64,000 bases of DNA from Salipiger sp. CCB-MM3 (GTDB lineage Bacteria > Pseudomonadota > Alphaproteobacteria > Rhodobacterales > Rhodobacteraceae): contig NZ_CP014597.1 in the NCBI RefSeq assembly GCF_001687105.1, positions 1 through 64,000 of the forward strand. Reading direction: 5' to 3'. Every line of letters begins with the position of its first letter. Positions within the stretch are counted from its first letter, which is position 1. Positions 1-8,178 of the stretch are shown piece by piece. The notes beneath the pieces were generated by a model, which ran no database searches, was not told the origin of the DNA, and worked only from the letters and a program-made list of their open reading frames with translations. The position numbers and the translations under genes are program-made.

Positions 1-1
1 G

Positions 2-418
2 AGGACAAATGCTTGTAAGACGACAGTCAGACCCTGCGAGATTGGTGACTATCCCGCGCTCAGATCGTTCGATGAATTCATCGGAGATAGGCGCATCGAC
101 ATGCAGCATGGCAACCTGGTGGTCGCCGAATTTCAGGGGGAGGTCGTTGGGTACGCCAAGGTCGCGCCCTCCGAGTTTCTGGGCTGGCCGCTGCTCTCAA
201 TCGTCTGCGTTGCAAATTGCGCCCGAAGGCAGGGCATCGGAGAAGCGCTGGTCGCTGACGTCTTACGAGACCCACGATGGTTGAGACTCTACAGCACGAC
301 TGAAGCCTCGAACATGGCGATGCGTGCTCTGCTGAAGAAGCTAGGTGCCGTCGAGGTGGGCTTCGCGGACAGGCTGAATATGTCTGACGAACGTGAAATC
401 TTGTTCCAGTTAAAATAG
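2..418 (+). CDS. GNAT family N-acetyltransferase, 5' end outside the window
   Basis: The frame is open from the first bases of the window, and no ATG, GTG or TTG precedes the internal ATG at 101, so the true start lies upstream. The visible 138 residues begin with a typical GNAT first strand and helix (CEIGDYPALRSFDEFIG). They continue with the acetyl-CoA pyrophosphate loop RRQGIGEALV and end with the late segment NMAMRALLKKLGA. Members of this family move an acetyl group from acetyl-CoA to an amine; the substrate cannot be told. It is the first of four GNAT domains in the opening 24 kb. The part seen is intact, but nothing shows whether the N-terminus is complete. Confidence 0.75.
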   Translation, partial: RTNACKTTVRPCEIGDYPALRSFDEFIGDRRIDMQHGNLVVAEFQGEVVGYAKVAPSEFLGWPLLSIVCVANCARRQGIGEALVADVLRDPRWLRLYSTTEASNMAMRALLKKLGAVEVGFADRLNMSDEREILFQLK

Positions 419-464
419 GTTGCTCCAAGGCATGGCAAAATGGCGCCCCTCTTCAGGAATTCGA

Positions 465-1534
465 ATGAAGGCCCTGGGCCTTCATTGGCGCGGAGATCGT
501 CTGCTCGCAGCCGAGGTCTTGGATGACGCCGGTCGTGTAAAGGGGGTGCGTCCCTAGGAGGCACCGTGGAGTTCGGCGAAACTGCGGAGGCGGCCTTGCT
601 CCGCGAGTTCCGCGAAGAGCTTGGAATTGAGGTCGAGGTTCTGGGCCCGCCCACATTTTTCGAGAATATCTACACCCACGAGGGCAGCCTAGGGCATGAG
701 GTCTTGGCTCTCTTCGAGGTGGCGTTCCCGGCGGGGTCTTTTCAGGGACAGTCGCGCATCGAGTTTGTAGAAGACAATGGCACACCCTGCCATGCAGAGT
801 GGTTCTCGCTCAGCGCTCTGGACTTGCCGAAAGGCCCACAGCTCTTTCCTGTAGGATTGAAGGAGCGGCTAAACAGGCCGGGAGCCGCCCGTCGTCGTGG
901 CCTTCATGGCGGCGTCATACCTCCGAAAGCGCGTCCCGTTGATCCCCTCCCAATCTCGGTTCCGACCGAGGTGGAAACTGCGCGCTTACATCTTCGCAGA
1001 CCTTTACCCACGATGGCTGATGCCCTCGCAGAGGCCAGAATCGAAAGCTTCGCCTCGCTGCACCCTTGGTTCCACGCCGAGATGGGGACGGAGGCGGAGG
1101 AAGCAGACCCAGGCTGGCAGGCAGCAAGGCTTGCCGCCGAAGTGACCGCCTTCAACCAGCGTGAAGACCTCACCTACTACATTTTCAACGCGGATAGGTT
1201 GATTGGGATGATCAGCCTGCGCCCGCTCTGGCGGCGGGGTCAGATCAAGCTGACCTACTGGATCCGGGCTTCAGCGCAGAGACAAGGGTATGGGCTCGAG
1301 GCGGTCGGTGCGATGGCTGTGCTCGCCTTTGACGCCTTGTCAGCGCGCCTAGTCACGACCGGCCACGCCGAACCGAACCTGGGGAGCGCGCGGCTGGCGC
1401 ACGCACTAGGCTTCGAAAAGGTTGCGCGACAACCACTCGCTTGCGAGCTGCCAGATGGGACGCTGGTGGCCGGCATAGGCTATGCGCGTGAAAACAGGGA
1501 TGGCCTGAAGGGGCACGTAGTCACATGGCGGTAG
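465..1534 (+). pseudogene. Frameshifted Nudix hydrolase read through into a GNAT (RimJ/RimL-type) domain
   Basis: An ATG at 465 opens a Nudix N-terminus (MKALGLHWRGDRLLAAEVLD). At 553-556 one C appears to be missing in the run before TAGGAGG, so the frame stops there. The next frame continues the Nudix box as GGTVEFGETAEAALLREF then REELG. The Nudix part ends near 885 (GLKERL). Without a stop the frame runs on into a GNAT domain starting near 950 (TARLHLRR, RQGYGLEAVGAMA, NLGSARLAHALGFEKV) and ends at 1534. The GNAT part alone could be functional if re-initiated. Most likely this is two ancestral genes, one frameshifted, whose junction lost its stop and start; a real bifunctional protein is less likely. 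Confidence 0.7.
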
Positions 1535-1588
1535 GTATTGGTCTTCTCCGATCTCGCGCACTTCGGCTGGCGCTTTCGCAGAGAGGAC

Positions 1589-2137
1589 TCACCGCACTTT
1601 GGAATAGAGGAAGCAATCACGAGGAATGTCAGAGATGTTGGGGTGCCTGAAGTAACGCCGCATGATGCCCTCGCGCACCATGCCAGCCTTCTCCAGAACC
1701 CCGGCAGACGCCAAATTTTCCACATCACAGAACGCTTCCGCTCGGAAAACTTGGGAATGCGACAACGCATGAGCTACGAGCCAGCCCATCACCTCCGATG
1801 CGCAGCCTTTGCCCCAAGCTGATTGCCGAAGGGCGTACCCGAAAGTGACCCTATGCCCGAGCACCTGCGGGTGAAACATCCCAACGAGTTCTGCGGGCTG
1901 CTGGCGATCGAACGCGACCAGAGGGAAACCCTTTCCCGACTCCCACTCCGAGGTTGCAATCTGCAAGAACGCGGTCGTTTCCGTGACGTTCTGGTGAGGC
2001 TTCCAGCCGAGGAACCGAGTGACCTTGGCATCGGTCGCATAGCCATCAAAGATGGCCTGTGCGTCATCAAGTCTGACACGGCGGAGAAGATAGCGGGCGG
2101 TCTCAAAGCTGTTTGGCAGGCGATATTCTTCGGTCAT
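1589..2137 (-). CDS. GNAT N-acetyltransferase, RimJ/RimL type
   Basis: The 182-residue protein matches the length of RimJ/RimL-type acetyltransferases. It starts with the usual ETARYLLRRVRLDDAQAIF and has a substrate loop around WESGKGF. The acetyl-CoA site is GYALRQSAWGKGCASEVM, and the C-terminal motif is NLASAGVLEKAGMVREGIM. These enzymes acetylate N-terminal alpha-amines of proteins or small molecules; the target is not predictable here. The start at 2137 gives a normal N-terminus. It converges on the Nudix-GNAT frame and reads intact, unlike most of its neighbours. Confidence 0.85.
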   Translation of the reverse strand: MTEEYRLPNSFETARYLLRRVRLDDAQAIFDGYATDAKVTRFLGWKPHQNVTETTAFLQIATSEWESGKGFPLVAFDRQQPAELVGMFHPQVLGHRVTFGYALRQSAWGKGCASEVMGWLVAHALSHSQVFRAEAFCDVENLASAGVLEKAGMVREGIMRRYFRHPNISDIPRDCFLYSKVR

Positions 2138-2179
2138 TCCGCTACGCTAGCGATATAGCGCGATCCTGCAATCCAAGAT

Positions 2180-2194
2180 GTCCGCTTCGTCCGC
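2180..2194. repeat. Copy 1 of a 15-bp direct repeat GTCCGCTTCGTCCGC
   Basis: The 15-mer is found again at 2750-2764, in the same orientation, on the other side of the hypothetical gene 2254-2715. Similarity continues weakly for about 8 bases (CCCAGTAGG against GCAGTGGTGG). Short GTCCGC-rich intergenic repeats are common in this family, so the pair need not mark an insertion. Confidence 0.5.
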
Positions 2195-2253
2195 CCAGTA
2201 GGCGCTAGGGCTGGGCACAGCGATGGCAGTAGCGAGCCCTTGGCTGCCACTAC

Positions 2254-2715
2254 TCAACCGAGGAAACTGCGCGACTTCAATGCTGAAGCCATGTGATTGA
2301 AACGGTCGAGAAATGAGCGCGCGCGTTGTCGTGGGTCCATCAGGTACTGATCCGGACCGAGCATCTTCCTCGCATTCAAGTCTTTGGTTTCAAGAAGATC
2401 GAAGTCCACGCCCACGATCTTGCAGTGCCAACCGGGTGCCGAAACCTTTGACCATCCCGAAGTGTGGTGGGCTAGGAGGTTTGCCCTGCAGGAATACCCA
2501 CGGAAATCAAAGGCAAGGACGCCATCGGTTACGAAAATGTGGTTGACAAATCCTTTGCCCGGAATGATCCTCTCCGCGCGAAAACCAGCGAGAGGGGCGG
2601 CCTCAAGATAAATGCCGGCCAAGATATGGCATGCGCCGTGTCCGAAAAATATTCGGTCAGGCAGCTGCCACCGACGATGCGGGTCTTGCTTGATGCCCGG
2701 GTTCAGTTTGTACAT
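2254..2715 (-). CDS. Conserved hypothetical protein
   Basis: This 153-residue soluble protein has no signal peptide or membrane segment. It carries the segments PDRIFFGHGACHILAG and HIFVTDGVLAFDFRGYS, which I associate with a conserved alphaproteobacterial hypothetical family of about this length; the function of that family is unknown to me. A His-Gly-x-x-Cys-His element (GHGACHIL) could suggest metal or nucleophile chemistry, but that is speculation. The gene is complete and lies between two short GTCCGC direct repeats, in a zone where most neighbours are broken. Confidence 0.6.
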   Translation of the reverse strand: MYKLNPGIKQDPHRRWQLPDRIFFGHGACHILAGIYLEAAPLAGFRAERIIPGKGFVNHIFVTDGVLAFDFRGYSCRANLLAHHTSGWSKVSAPGWHCKIVGVDFDLLETKDLNARKMLGPDQYLMDPRQRARSFLDRFNHMASALKSRSFLG

Positions 2716-2749
2716 GGGGTCATCTTAGCCCAACCGGAATATAACGAAA

Positions 2750-2764
2750 GTCCGCTTCGTCCGC
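2750..2764. repeat. Copy 2 of the 15-bp direct repeat GTCCGCTTCGTCCGC
   Basis: It is identical over 15 bases to 2180-2194 and lies directly upstream of the start of the hypothetical gene 2254-2715. Confidence 0.5.
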
Positions 2765-2934
2765 GCAGTGGTGGTCCGATGCCGCATTGTCGCATGGCTA
2801 CACAGTGCCCTGCTACGACACTCGTCTTGCCTTTTTCGGTCGCTCAAATCCAACCGCTCTGAAGCGGCAGCCGCCACCCTTGCAAGGCTTCTCAGCGTTT
2901 GCTAAGATGACGCGAACAAGAATAGGAATTGGTC

Positions 2935-3527
2935 ATGAAATTTCGGTCTCTTGCTGTTTCGAAACTGACGCAGCTCGATCTGGACTGGCCACTTGAGGTC
3001 TCAGCCGAATGAACGGCGTTGAAACCGCATTGATCTGGAAGACGCGAGACCCCGTTCCGTCGGACCGGTGGCATGCGCATCCTTCCTACGCACACCTTTG
3101 ACGAGGCCCCGAGAGTTGGACCTCATTTTCGTGCCAGGCGGACCCGGCCAGATCGATTTGATGGAGGACCACGAAACACTGAATTATCTGCGTCTCGTCT
3201 CAGAGCAGTGCCAGTGGGGTTACTTCCGTCTGCACAGGCTCTCTGGTCCTCGCCGCAGCAGGTCTGCTCACGGGATACCGTGCAACGTCGCACTGGTCTT
3301 CGATTGATCAACTTGGCCTGTTTTGGTGTCGAAGCTGTTGCTGACGCGTGGTCCGAGACCGAAACCGGATTTCCGGCGCCGGAGTCACATCTGGCATCGA
3401 CTTCGCTCTGAACATTGCAGCCGATCTACTCGGCGAGAAGGCCGCCCGATCAATCCAGCTACAGATCGAGTATGATCCTGAACCGCTTTCAAAGACGGGT
3501 CACCTCGTAGCGCCGACCCTGAGCTAA
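2935..3527 (+). pseudogene. Broken DJ-1/PfpI family (isonitrile hydratase-like) gene
   Basis: The ATG at 2935 starts a flavodoxin-like fold typical of ThiJ/PfpI proteins, but the frame changes several times. Readable stretches in order are THTFDEAP and LDLIFVPGGPGQIDLMEDHE near 3100-3170, then [15 protein letters not shown] with HWSSIDQL near 3245-3310. The last is [19 protein letters not shown] near 3380-3440, ending at the TAA at 3525-3527. Together these cover a full-length PfpI/isonitrile-hydratase homologue of about 195 residues. The nucleophile-elbow region is damaged. At least three frameshifts make it non-functional. Confidence 0.8.
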
Positions 3528-3845
3528 TGTCTGAAATTCGCTCGGACATCGCGCCTTTCATTGCTAGGCGACAGCGGGCGTCTGAAGTGGCGGCTGGCGC
3601 TTTACGACCGCCAAAAGGGTCTGAGGAGTGACGGAAGCAGACTAAAGGACAAACGTCCGGAAAGTCCGCTGAGGGAGCACTCCATGCTCATGTCGTGAAG
3701 GTCCGCTTCGTTGGGCAAGGCGTCTCGAGGGGAAGTGCAAGAAAGGGCTGGAAAGCGTCGTCGGCTTCTTTGCGCTGCGTGAGGAAGTTGAACCGGTGCT
3801 GCGGCGGGACTTAGAAGAACGCCTCGCCCGCCATATGACAGAAAG

Positions 3846-4282
3846 TCAGCCTGCCACATCAGCGAGGTTGGCATCGAGCAGAGCTTGTTGGTCGATCGGA
3901 GAGAGCCCTTCATCGAGGATGTCGCAGATGACCTCAAAGACGGCAGCGGCCCTTGCGTCCGATGATGTCTCCCAGATCCATTCGGAACCCGCCATGGCGA
4001 CATCTATGAGGTCACCGCGGACCGGTTCGAGATCTTCTCTGGCAGATCGAGCGCGATCTTCACATCGCCCACACCCTGTCGAGGTATGTTCGAATTTTCA
4101 GCGTAGAGCTCGAAGTTCGTGAAAAATTCCTGTTGGATTCCGGAAGAGACTGCGCGGCTCACGATTTCCAGGATCGGACGCAAGATGGCCTTCGTTTCCT
4201 TGTGTCCATCTACGGCTTCCAGCGCATCGAGCATTTTAGTCTGCCCGCGAAGGCTTGTCGGAACAATCAGTTCAAGTCTCAC
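3846..4282 (-). pseudogene. Frameshifted hypothetical gene
   Basis: The N-terminal frame (start 4282) reads LELIVPTSLRGQTKMLDALE and so on to a stop at about 4005. One base off, a second open stretch continues with GDLIDVAMAGSEWIWETSSD and ends VICDILDEGLSPIDQQALLD before a TGA at 3846-3848. The two stretches join sensibly around 4010-4020, so I read this as one gene of roughly 145 codons with a single indel. I do not recognise the family. Confidence 0.45.
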
Positions 4283-4561
4283 GCTGCAGTATCCCCCCGG
4301 CAGTCATCGATTTTTCTGAACTTATAGTTTCGCGTGGGTATGGCAAGGTGGGGGCATACAGCCTCGCGTCAGGTAAGGAGGGCACGTTGAGCTCTTCCGC
4401 GTTGCCCAAATTGAGACGCTACGTGTTGACATCCTCCGGCCGTTTTCGATAGGCGGCCGCTCCGATGCGAGACTGCTCAGTCGCCGCGTCGCAAACGGAA
4501 CCCCAGCCCGCGGCCAGGAACGCGGACGAGCGCAATACCGACTTCCCCCCGAAAGGACGAT

Positions 4562-6109
4562 ATGTCTGACAGACAATGCCCGGACGGCCATAGTGGCCGC
4601 AGCCGGAGCCTCGACGTGCCGCTGGTGCTTCTCACCGGCGGTTTCATTCTCGCATTCTGCGCACTGGCGCTTTTCGACATCGATCTGCTCTCTGCTTGGG
4701 TCGACGCGGCCTTCAGCTTCTCTGCCCGCTGGTTTGGCCTCTACTGGCAGCTGCTGCTTCGGGCCACGTTCGTGATCGGCCTTGTGCTGTGCTGTCTTCG
4801 TGGCGCGGGCACTCGTATGGGAGGCACAGACACGCCCGAGTTCTCCCGCTTCCAGTGGGGGTCCATGATCATGTGCACCCTGCTGGCGGCGGCGGAGTCT
4901 TCTGGGCTGCTGGTGAACCGATCGCGCACTACCTTAGTACCCCGCCGCTCTTCGACGACGTTTCCGGCGATCCTGAGGCAAAGGCGCACGCAGCGCTGGC
5001 GCAAGGGTTCCTTCATTGGGGCTTTCTCGCCTGGGCGATCCTCGGGGCGCTCGCAACGATCATGCTGATGCACTACCACCACGATCGGGGCTTGCCACTG
5101 GCGCCACGCACGCTCCTCTATCCCGTCTTCGGCGACCGAGTGATCTATGGGCCGCTCGGCACGATTTTTGACGCCTTCAGCATCATCTCCGTCGTCGCGG
5201 GCACCGTGGGGCCGATTGGTTTTCTTGGATTGCAGGTCAGCTACGGCCTCAACGCGCTTTTCGGTGTGCCAGACAGCTTTGCTACCCAGGCGGTGGTGAT
5301 CCTCGCGGCTCGTGGCGATCTACTCGATCTCTGCGGTCACCGGGCTCGCCAAAGGCATCAGGGTCCTGTCGCAATTCAACATCGGGTTGGTCTTTGTTGC
5401 TTCTGGTCTTCATGGTCGTTGCGGGACCGACGACGGCGATCTTCTCAACTTCGCGGGTGGCTTCACCACCTACCTGGAGAACTTCGTGCCTATGGCGCTG
5501 TTTCGCGGTGAAGCTGGTGCCTTTGGCGATAGCGCTTGGCTCGGGTGGTGGACGATCTTCTTCTGGGGTGGTTCATTGGCTATGGCCCGCTGATGGCGAT
5601 TTTCATCGCACGGATCAGCCGTGGTCGCTCGATCCGGTCGATGATCCTGATGCTCTCGATAGTGGCGCCTTTGGTTACCAACTTCTGGTTCACCATCATC
5701 GGCGGTTCCGGCATCACCTTCGAGCAGATTGATCCGGGCATCATCTCCACACCCTTTGAGGGACTGAACCTGCCGGCGGGACTGTTTGGCGATTACCCAG
5801 GCCTTCCCCTTCGGAACGGCGCTGTCGATTGCTTTCCTGGTGCTCACGGTGGCCTTTGTGGCGACCACAGGCGACTCCATGAGCTACGTTGTCGCTCAGT
5901 CCATGTCCGGGGGCGAGCCACGCACCTGGTTGCGGGCATTCTGGGGCATCGCAATGGGCATCATGGCGGTGATCCTAATTTCCATCGGCGCCGGTGGGAT
6001 CAGCAAGCTCCAGAGCTTTATCGTGGTCACGGCAGTGCCGGTGTCGCTGACACTTCTTCCCACGCTTTGGGATGCACCGCGTATCGTTTGGCGACTGGGA
6101 CGACGCTGA
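4562..6109 (+). pseudogene. Broken BCCT-family betaine/carnitine/choline transporter
   Basis: Successive frames rebuild a BCCT transporter of roughly 515 residues with about 12 membrane segments. The first frame begins MSDRQCPDG and shows LDVPLVLLTGGFILAFCALA. Next come GEPIAHYLSTPPLF, FGDRVIYGPLGTIFDAFSII with TVGPIGFLGLQVSYGLNALF, SAVTGLAKGIRVLSQFNIGL, and WFIGYGPLMAIFIARISRGR, which is the family's core signature. The C-terminal frame has FVATTGDSMSYVVAQSMSGG. Frame changes occur near 4885, 5305, 5395, 5445, 5575 and 5785. Such transporters import compatible solutes; this copy cannot be made as one protein. Confidence 0.85.
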
Positions 6110-6126
6110 ACTTTGCCAGATAGAAA

Positions 6127-6153
6127 GGGGTCGGGCAGTTGAGTTCCGACCCC
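6127..6153 (+). terminator. Hairpin after the broken BCCT gene
   Basis: GGGGTCGG and CCGACCCC pair perfectly around an 11-base loop, 17 bases after the transporter remnant. There is no U-run, so it is at best a weak or factor-assisted terminator. Confidence 0.4.
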
Positions 6154-6499
6154 TACGTGCCACTCGAGAGCGACATGGACCTAGGCACAGCGGCAGTTGA
6201 GTGCCTGGCGAATGAGGCTGACGTCTTCAACTCGCGAGCCAGGCGTCGACCAAGCGGTCGAGCGCCGCCCAATCAGTATACTCCTTGTCGCTATCGAGAT
6301 GTGCCTCAGGGTCCTTCATCGCGATGATCCGGCGCATCACGAAGCGTCTGAATAAGTCGTATTCGTGTGGGCGGTAGGCGCCGGCAATCTGTTCGGTATG
6401 GCCAGGCTTCCATCCTGTGGCGTCCGAAAAGTCGTCCAAGACCCTTTACAGGCCTCGCCAGTCCTCGGCGTCGGTGACCGGCCGCCGAAAGAGAGACCG

Positions 6500-6507
6500 A
6501 AAGAAAA
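6500..6507. repeat. Target-site duplication, left copy
   Basis: AAAGAAAA directly abuts the outer end of the left terminal inverted repeat and is repeated in the same orientation at 7181-7188. Confidence 0.85.
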
Positions 6508-6533
6508 GGGGGTGTCCGCAAATCGCGTTGGTT
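6508..6533 (+). repeat. Left terminal inverted repeat of the ccdAB element
   Basis: It matches the reverse complement of 7155-7180 with mismatches only at positions 3, 16 and 19 from the outer end. Confidence 0.85.
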
Positions 6534-6540
6534 TCGCAAC

Positions 6541-6831
6541 CTAAACGCCCGCCATGAGGACATCGACAGCTTTCGTGACGAGATCACCCTGGTCTGCGAC
6601 CGTCCCGACGCGGCGCAAACCCGCCCGTCGAACAGCCGCAATCAGCCTCGTGGCAAGGACCAAGTGCTGGCCGTCATGCTCGAGTTCGGGGTTCAGATGC
6701 CGGACCGCCGGGTAGTTGGGAAGGAGAGGAATGACGACAACGGCAGGATCAGGCGGTAGCAGTTCGCTTTCGACCGTGACCATGAGAACGCCGTTGTATT
6801 CCGCGACATCGAACCGGCTCAACTCTTCCAT
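6541..6831 (-). CDS. ccdB: CcdB-type gyrase-poisoning toxin
   Basis: The 96-residue protein has the length and pattern of CcdB. It contains VVVIPLLPNYPAVRHLNPEL, then HLVLATRLIAAVRRAGLR, and a C-terminal helix DLVTKAVDVLMAGV. CcdB binds the GyrA subunit of DNA gyrase and traps the cleaved complex, and it is neutralised by CcdA. The start codon at 6831 lies inside the end of ccdA, a 13-base overlap that points to coupled translation. The last residues of family members contact gyrase, and they are present here. The gene sits wholly inside the 673-bp element, so the toxin may help keep that element and its replicon in the population. Confidence 0.88.
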   Translation of the reverse strand: MEELSRFDVAEYNGVLMVTVESELLPPDPAVVVIPLLPNYPAVRHLNPELEHDGQHLVLATRLIAAVRRAGLRRVGTVADQGDLVTKAVDVLMAGV

Positions 6832-7088
6832 GAAGCCCCTCCGGGAGCCGCAATGATGTCAGCCAGAGGGTGCCCGTTTCTCGCGTGCCAATCCGACTGG
6901 GCGGCGAACGCATCCGCATTCTCGGCAAGCCATTTCTCGCGTCGTGCGGCAGCGACCGCCTTGACCAATGCGGCCTCAGCGACGGCGGAGACATTGACTC
7001 CGAGTTCCTTTGCGCAATCGAGCGCCTCAGCATCAAGGGTCAGAGACGTCTTGCGCCGGACTTGAGATACCATGCAATCATACTCCAT
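6819..7088 (-). CDS. ccdA: CcdA-type antitoxin
   Basis: I chose the ATG at 7088 because GGAGG lies 7 bases upstream; a second in-frame ATG at 7073 gives the shorter MVSQVRRKTSLTL. The 89-residue product has an N-terminal ribbon-helix-helix segment (RKTSLTLDAEALDCAKELGV, then NVSAVAEAALVKAV). It also has a toxin-binding tail with NADAFAAQSDWHARNGHPLA. The family binds its own promoter and wraps CcdB with the flexible tail. It overlaps ccdB and is the first gene of the pair, the usual ccd order. Confidence 0.88.
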   Translation of the reverse strand: MEYDCMVSQVRRKTSLTLDAEALDCAKELGVNVSAVAEAALVKAVAAARREKWLAENADAFAAQSDWHARNGHPLADIIAAPGGASWKS

Positions 7089-7100
7089 ATCGATACCTCC

Positions 7101-7128
7101 ATTATATACCGCCGCCAACATGACACAA
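7101..7128 (-). promoter_or_regulatory. Candidate ccdAB promoter
   Basis: On the minus strand TTGTGT (7123-7128) and TATAAT (7101-7106) are 16 bases apart and directly precede ccdA. A start site about 7 bases after the -10 would fall downstream of the GGAGG at 7096-7100, so either transcription starts a few bases earlier or another promoter serves the ATG at 7088. Confidence 0.35.
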
Positions 7129-7154
7129 GACCTCGAACGCCGAGGCCTCAGGTC

Positions 7155-7180
7155 AACCAACACGGTTTGCGGACACCTCC
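7155..7180 (-). repeat. Right terminal inverted repeat of the ccdAB element
   Basis: Read on the minus strand from 7180 inward it gives GGAGGTGTCCGCAAAC, matching the left end. It is followed outside by the second AAAGAAAA. Confidence 0.85.
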
Positions 7181-7188
7181 AAAGAAAA
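7181..7188. repeat. Target-site duplication, right copy
   Basis: AAAGAAAA is identical to 6500-6507. One further A run follows, which accounts for the extra T in the disrupted flavodoxin reading frame. Confidence 0.85.
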
Positions 7189-7743
7189 AAGCGATGGCAT
7201 GCGATTGAGGCGATCGACTTCCTGTGCGGCAAATTCTGTAAGTGATCTCTGATATTCGTTGGCGTGTACGGAGGCGGCCAGAACCACTCGGTCGAAGCTT
7301 CCCAGGTCGATGTCCAGGGCTTCGATCAAAGGTATCAGTTCGACCGAGTTGCCAGCGTCAATGATCTGAGCTGCGACGAGACGGGCGATTTTTCGTGTCT
7401 GGCCTTGGTGTGTTGCGTAGCCGATCAGGACCTTCATCTCGCGCCTCCAAGCAATGCGAATTGATGGCGTCTCCTAGCCCAGACGAACTGGGCCGGGACT
7501 ACCTGATAATGAAGCGGTCAGGGGCCCTTGTCCTTGAGGAGCATCAAGATGCAAAGGCTCCGACAAATTTGAAAACCCGCTCAGTTGTAGGTGCACACAC
7601 CTGACCGCGGGCGCCCAGTCGAACTTCCGACAATGTCCCCAAACTCATCGCGAGGAAGCCCTCAAAGAAACCGGGGAGCAAATCCGGAAACTTTCGTGAA
7701 ATCGCTCATCTGTATCCCACAGGCAAAGGAAAGCAGGGATGCT

Positions 7744-8178
7744 ATGAGCAATTTTCAGAGTTTGATCGCGACGCTTGGCGAGCGCGGGTTTACAAAGGGT
7801 ATGTCGACCTCTGAGGGGCAGTTTCTGCATCGTGACGTCAACGGAACCGACGAGATCTGCGTTCACCTCACCGAGAGTACGTTTCCGGCGAACAAGCCCG
7901 GCGCCAACATCTGGCTACAGGACGCTCACAACGCGCGGCCCAAGCATAGAGAAGATGTCCTGACCGGCTCGTTTGCAGACTTTGAGGGGGAGCTGTTTGA
8001 TCGCATTGTTGGTCTAGAAGCTTGGGCGGCAAAGACGACGGTTGAGGCTGTCTGCATGATCCAGCGCAGGATGGGAGCATGTACGGGAATATGGCGCATC
8101 CTGCCTTCCCGTCGGATGTCAAAGACCCCCACAAAGACTATCGGCGAATTCAGAACTACATGGACTCCACGACACTGA
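7744..8178 (+). CDS. Hypothetical protein A (possibly the 5' part of a frameshifted gene)
   Basis: The ATG at 7744 begins MSNFQSLIATLGERGFTKGM, followed by an acidic soluble sequence with DVNGTDEICVHLTES and DFEGELFDRIVGLEAWAAKT. No domain is recognised. The last 30 or so residues (RILPSRRMSKTPTKT) are basic and look like an out-of-frame reading of protein B, which starts at 8079 one frame over. Either the two are separate overlapping genes, or one base was lost near 8060-8090 in a single gene of about 345 codons. TTTTCAGAG, a 9-mer over-represented in this window, lies at codons 3-6. Confidence 0.45.
   Translation: MSNFQSLIATLGERGFTKGMSTSEGQFLHRDVNGTDEICVHLTESTFPANKPGANIWLQDAHNARPKHREDVLTGSFADFEGELFDRIVGLEAWAAKTTVEAVCMIQRRMGACTGIWRILPSRRMSKTPTKTIGEFRTTWTPRH

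Larger units (their letters stand above)
6508..7180. mobile_element. 673-bp mini-element carrying only ccdAB
   Basis: The ends are 26-bp inverted repeats (6508-6533 and 7155-7180) matching at 23 of 26 positions and sharing the core GGTGTCCGCAAA. The element is bracketed by a perfect 8-bp direct repeat and interrupts a recognisable HemG-like gene, so the boundaries are supported three ways. No transposase is encoded: the only genes are ccdA and ccdB, with the ccdB stop 7 bases inside the left repeat. It therefore resembles a MITE-like non-autonomous element mobilised in trans. An 8-bp duplication is typical of the IS256, ISL3 and IS66 groups; I cannot assign the parent element. Confidence 0.85.
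6227..7437 (-). pseudogene. HemG-like flavodoxin (protoporphyrinogen oxidase type) gene split by the ccdAB element
   Basis: The N-terminal part (7437 to about 7181) reads MKVLIGYATHQGQTRKIARL, the FMN-binding start of HemG-type flavodoxins, and runs to RLNRMPSLF. The C-terminal part (6507 to 6227) reads ATGWKPGHTEQIAGAYRPHE, then DLFRRFVMRRIIAM and EYTDWAALDRLVDAWLAS, the typical HemG tail. Between them lie 673 foreign bases flanked by the duplicated 8-mer AAAGAAAA. If the element is removed, LSVSLSAAGH follows SLF after correcting one extra T. There are also an indel and a stop codon near 6440-6470, so decay continued besides the insertion. The family oxidises protoporphyrinogen or acts as a quinone-linked flavodoxin. 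Confidence 0.85.
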
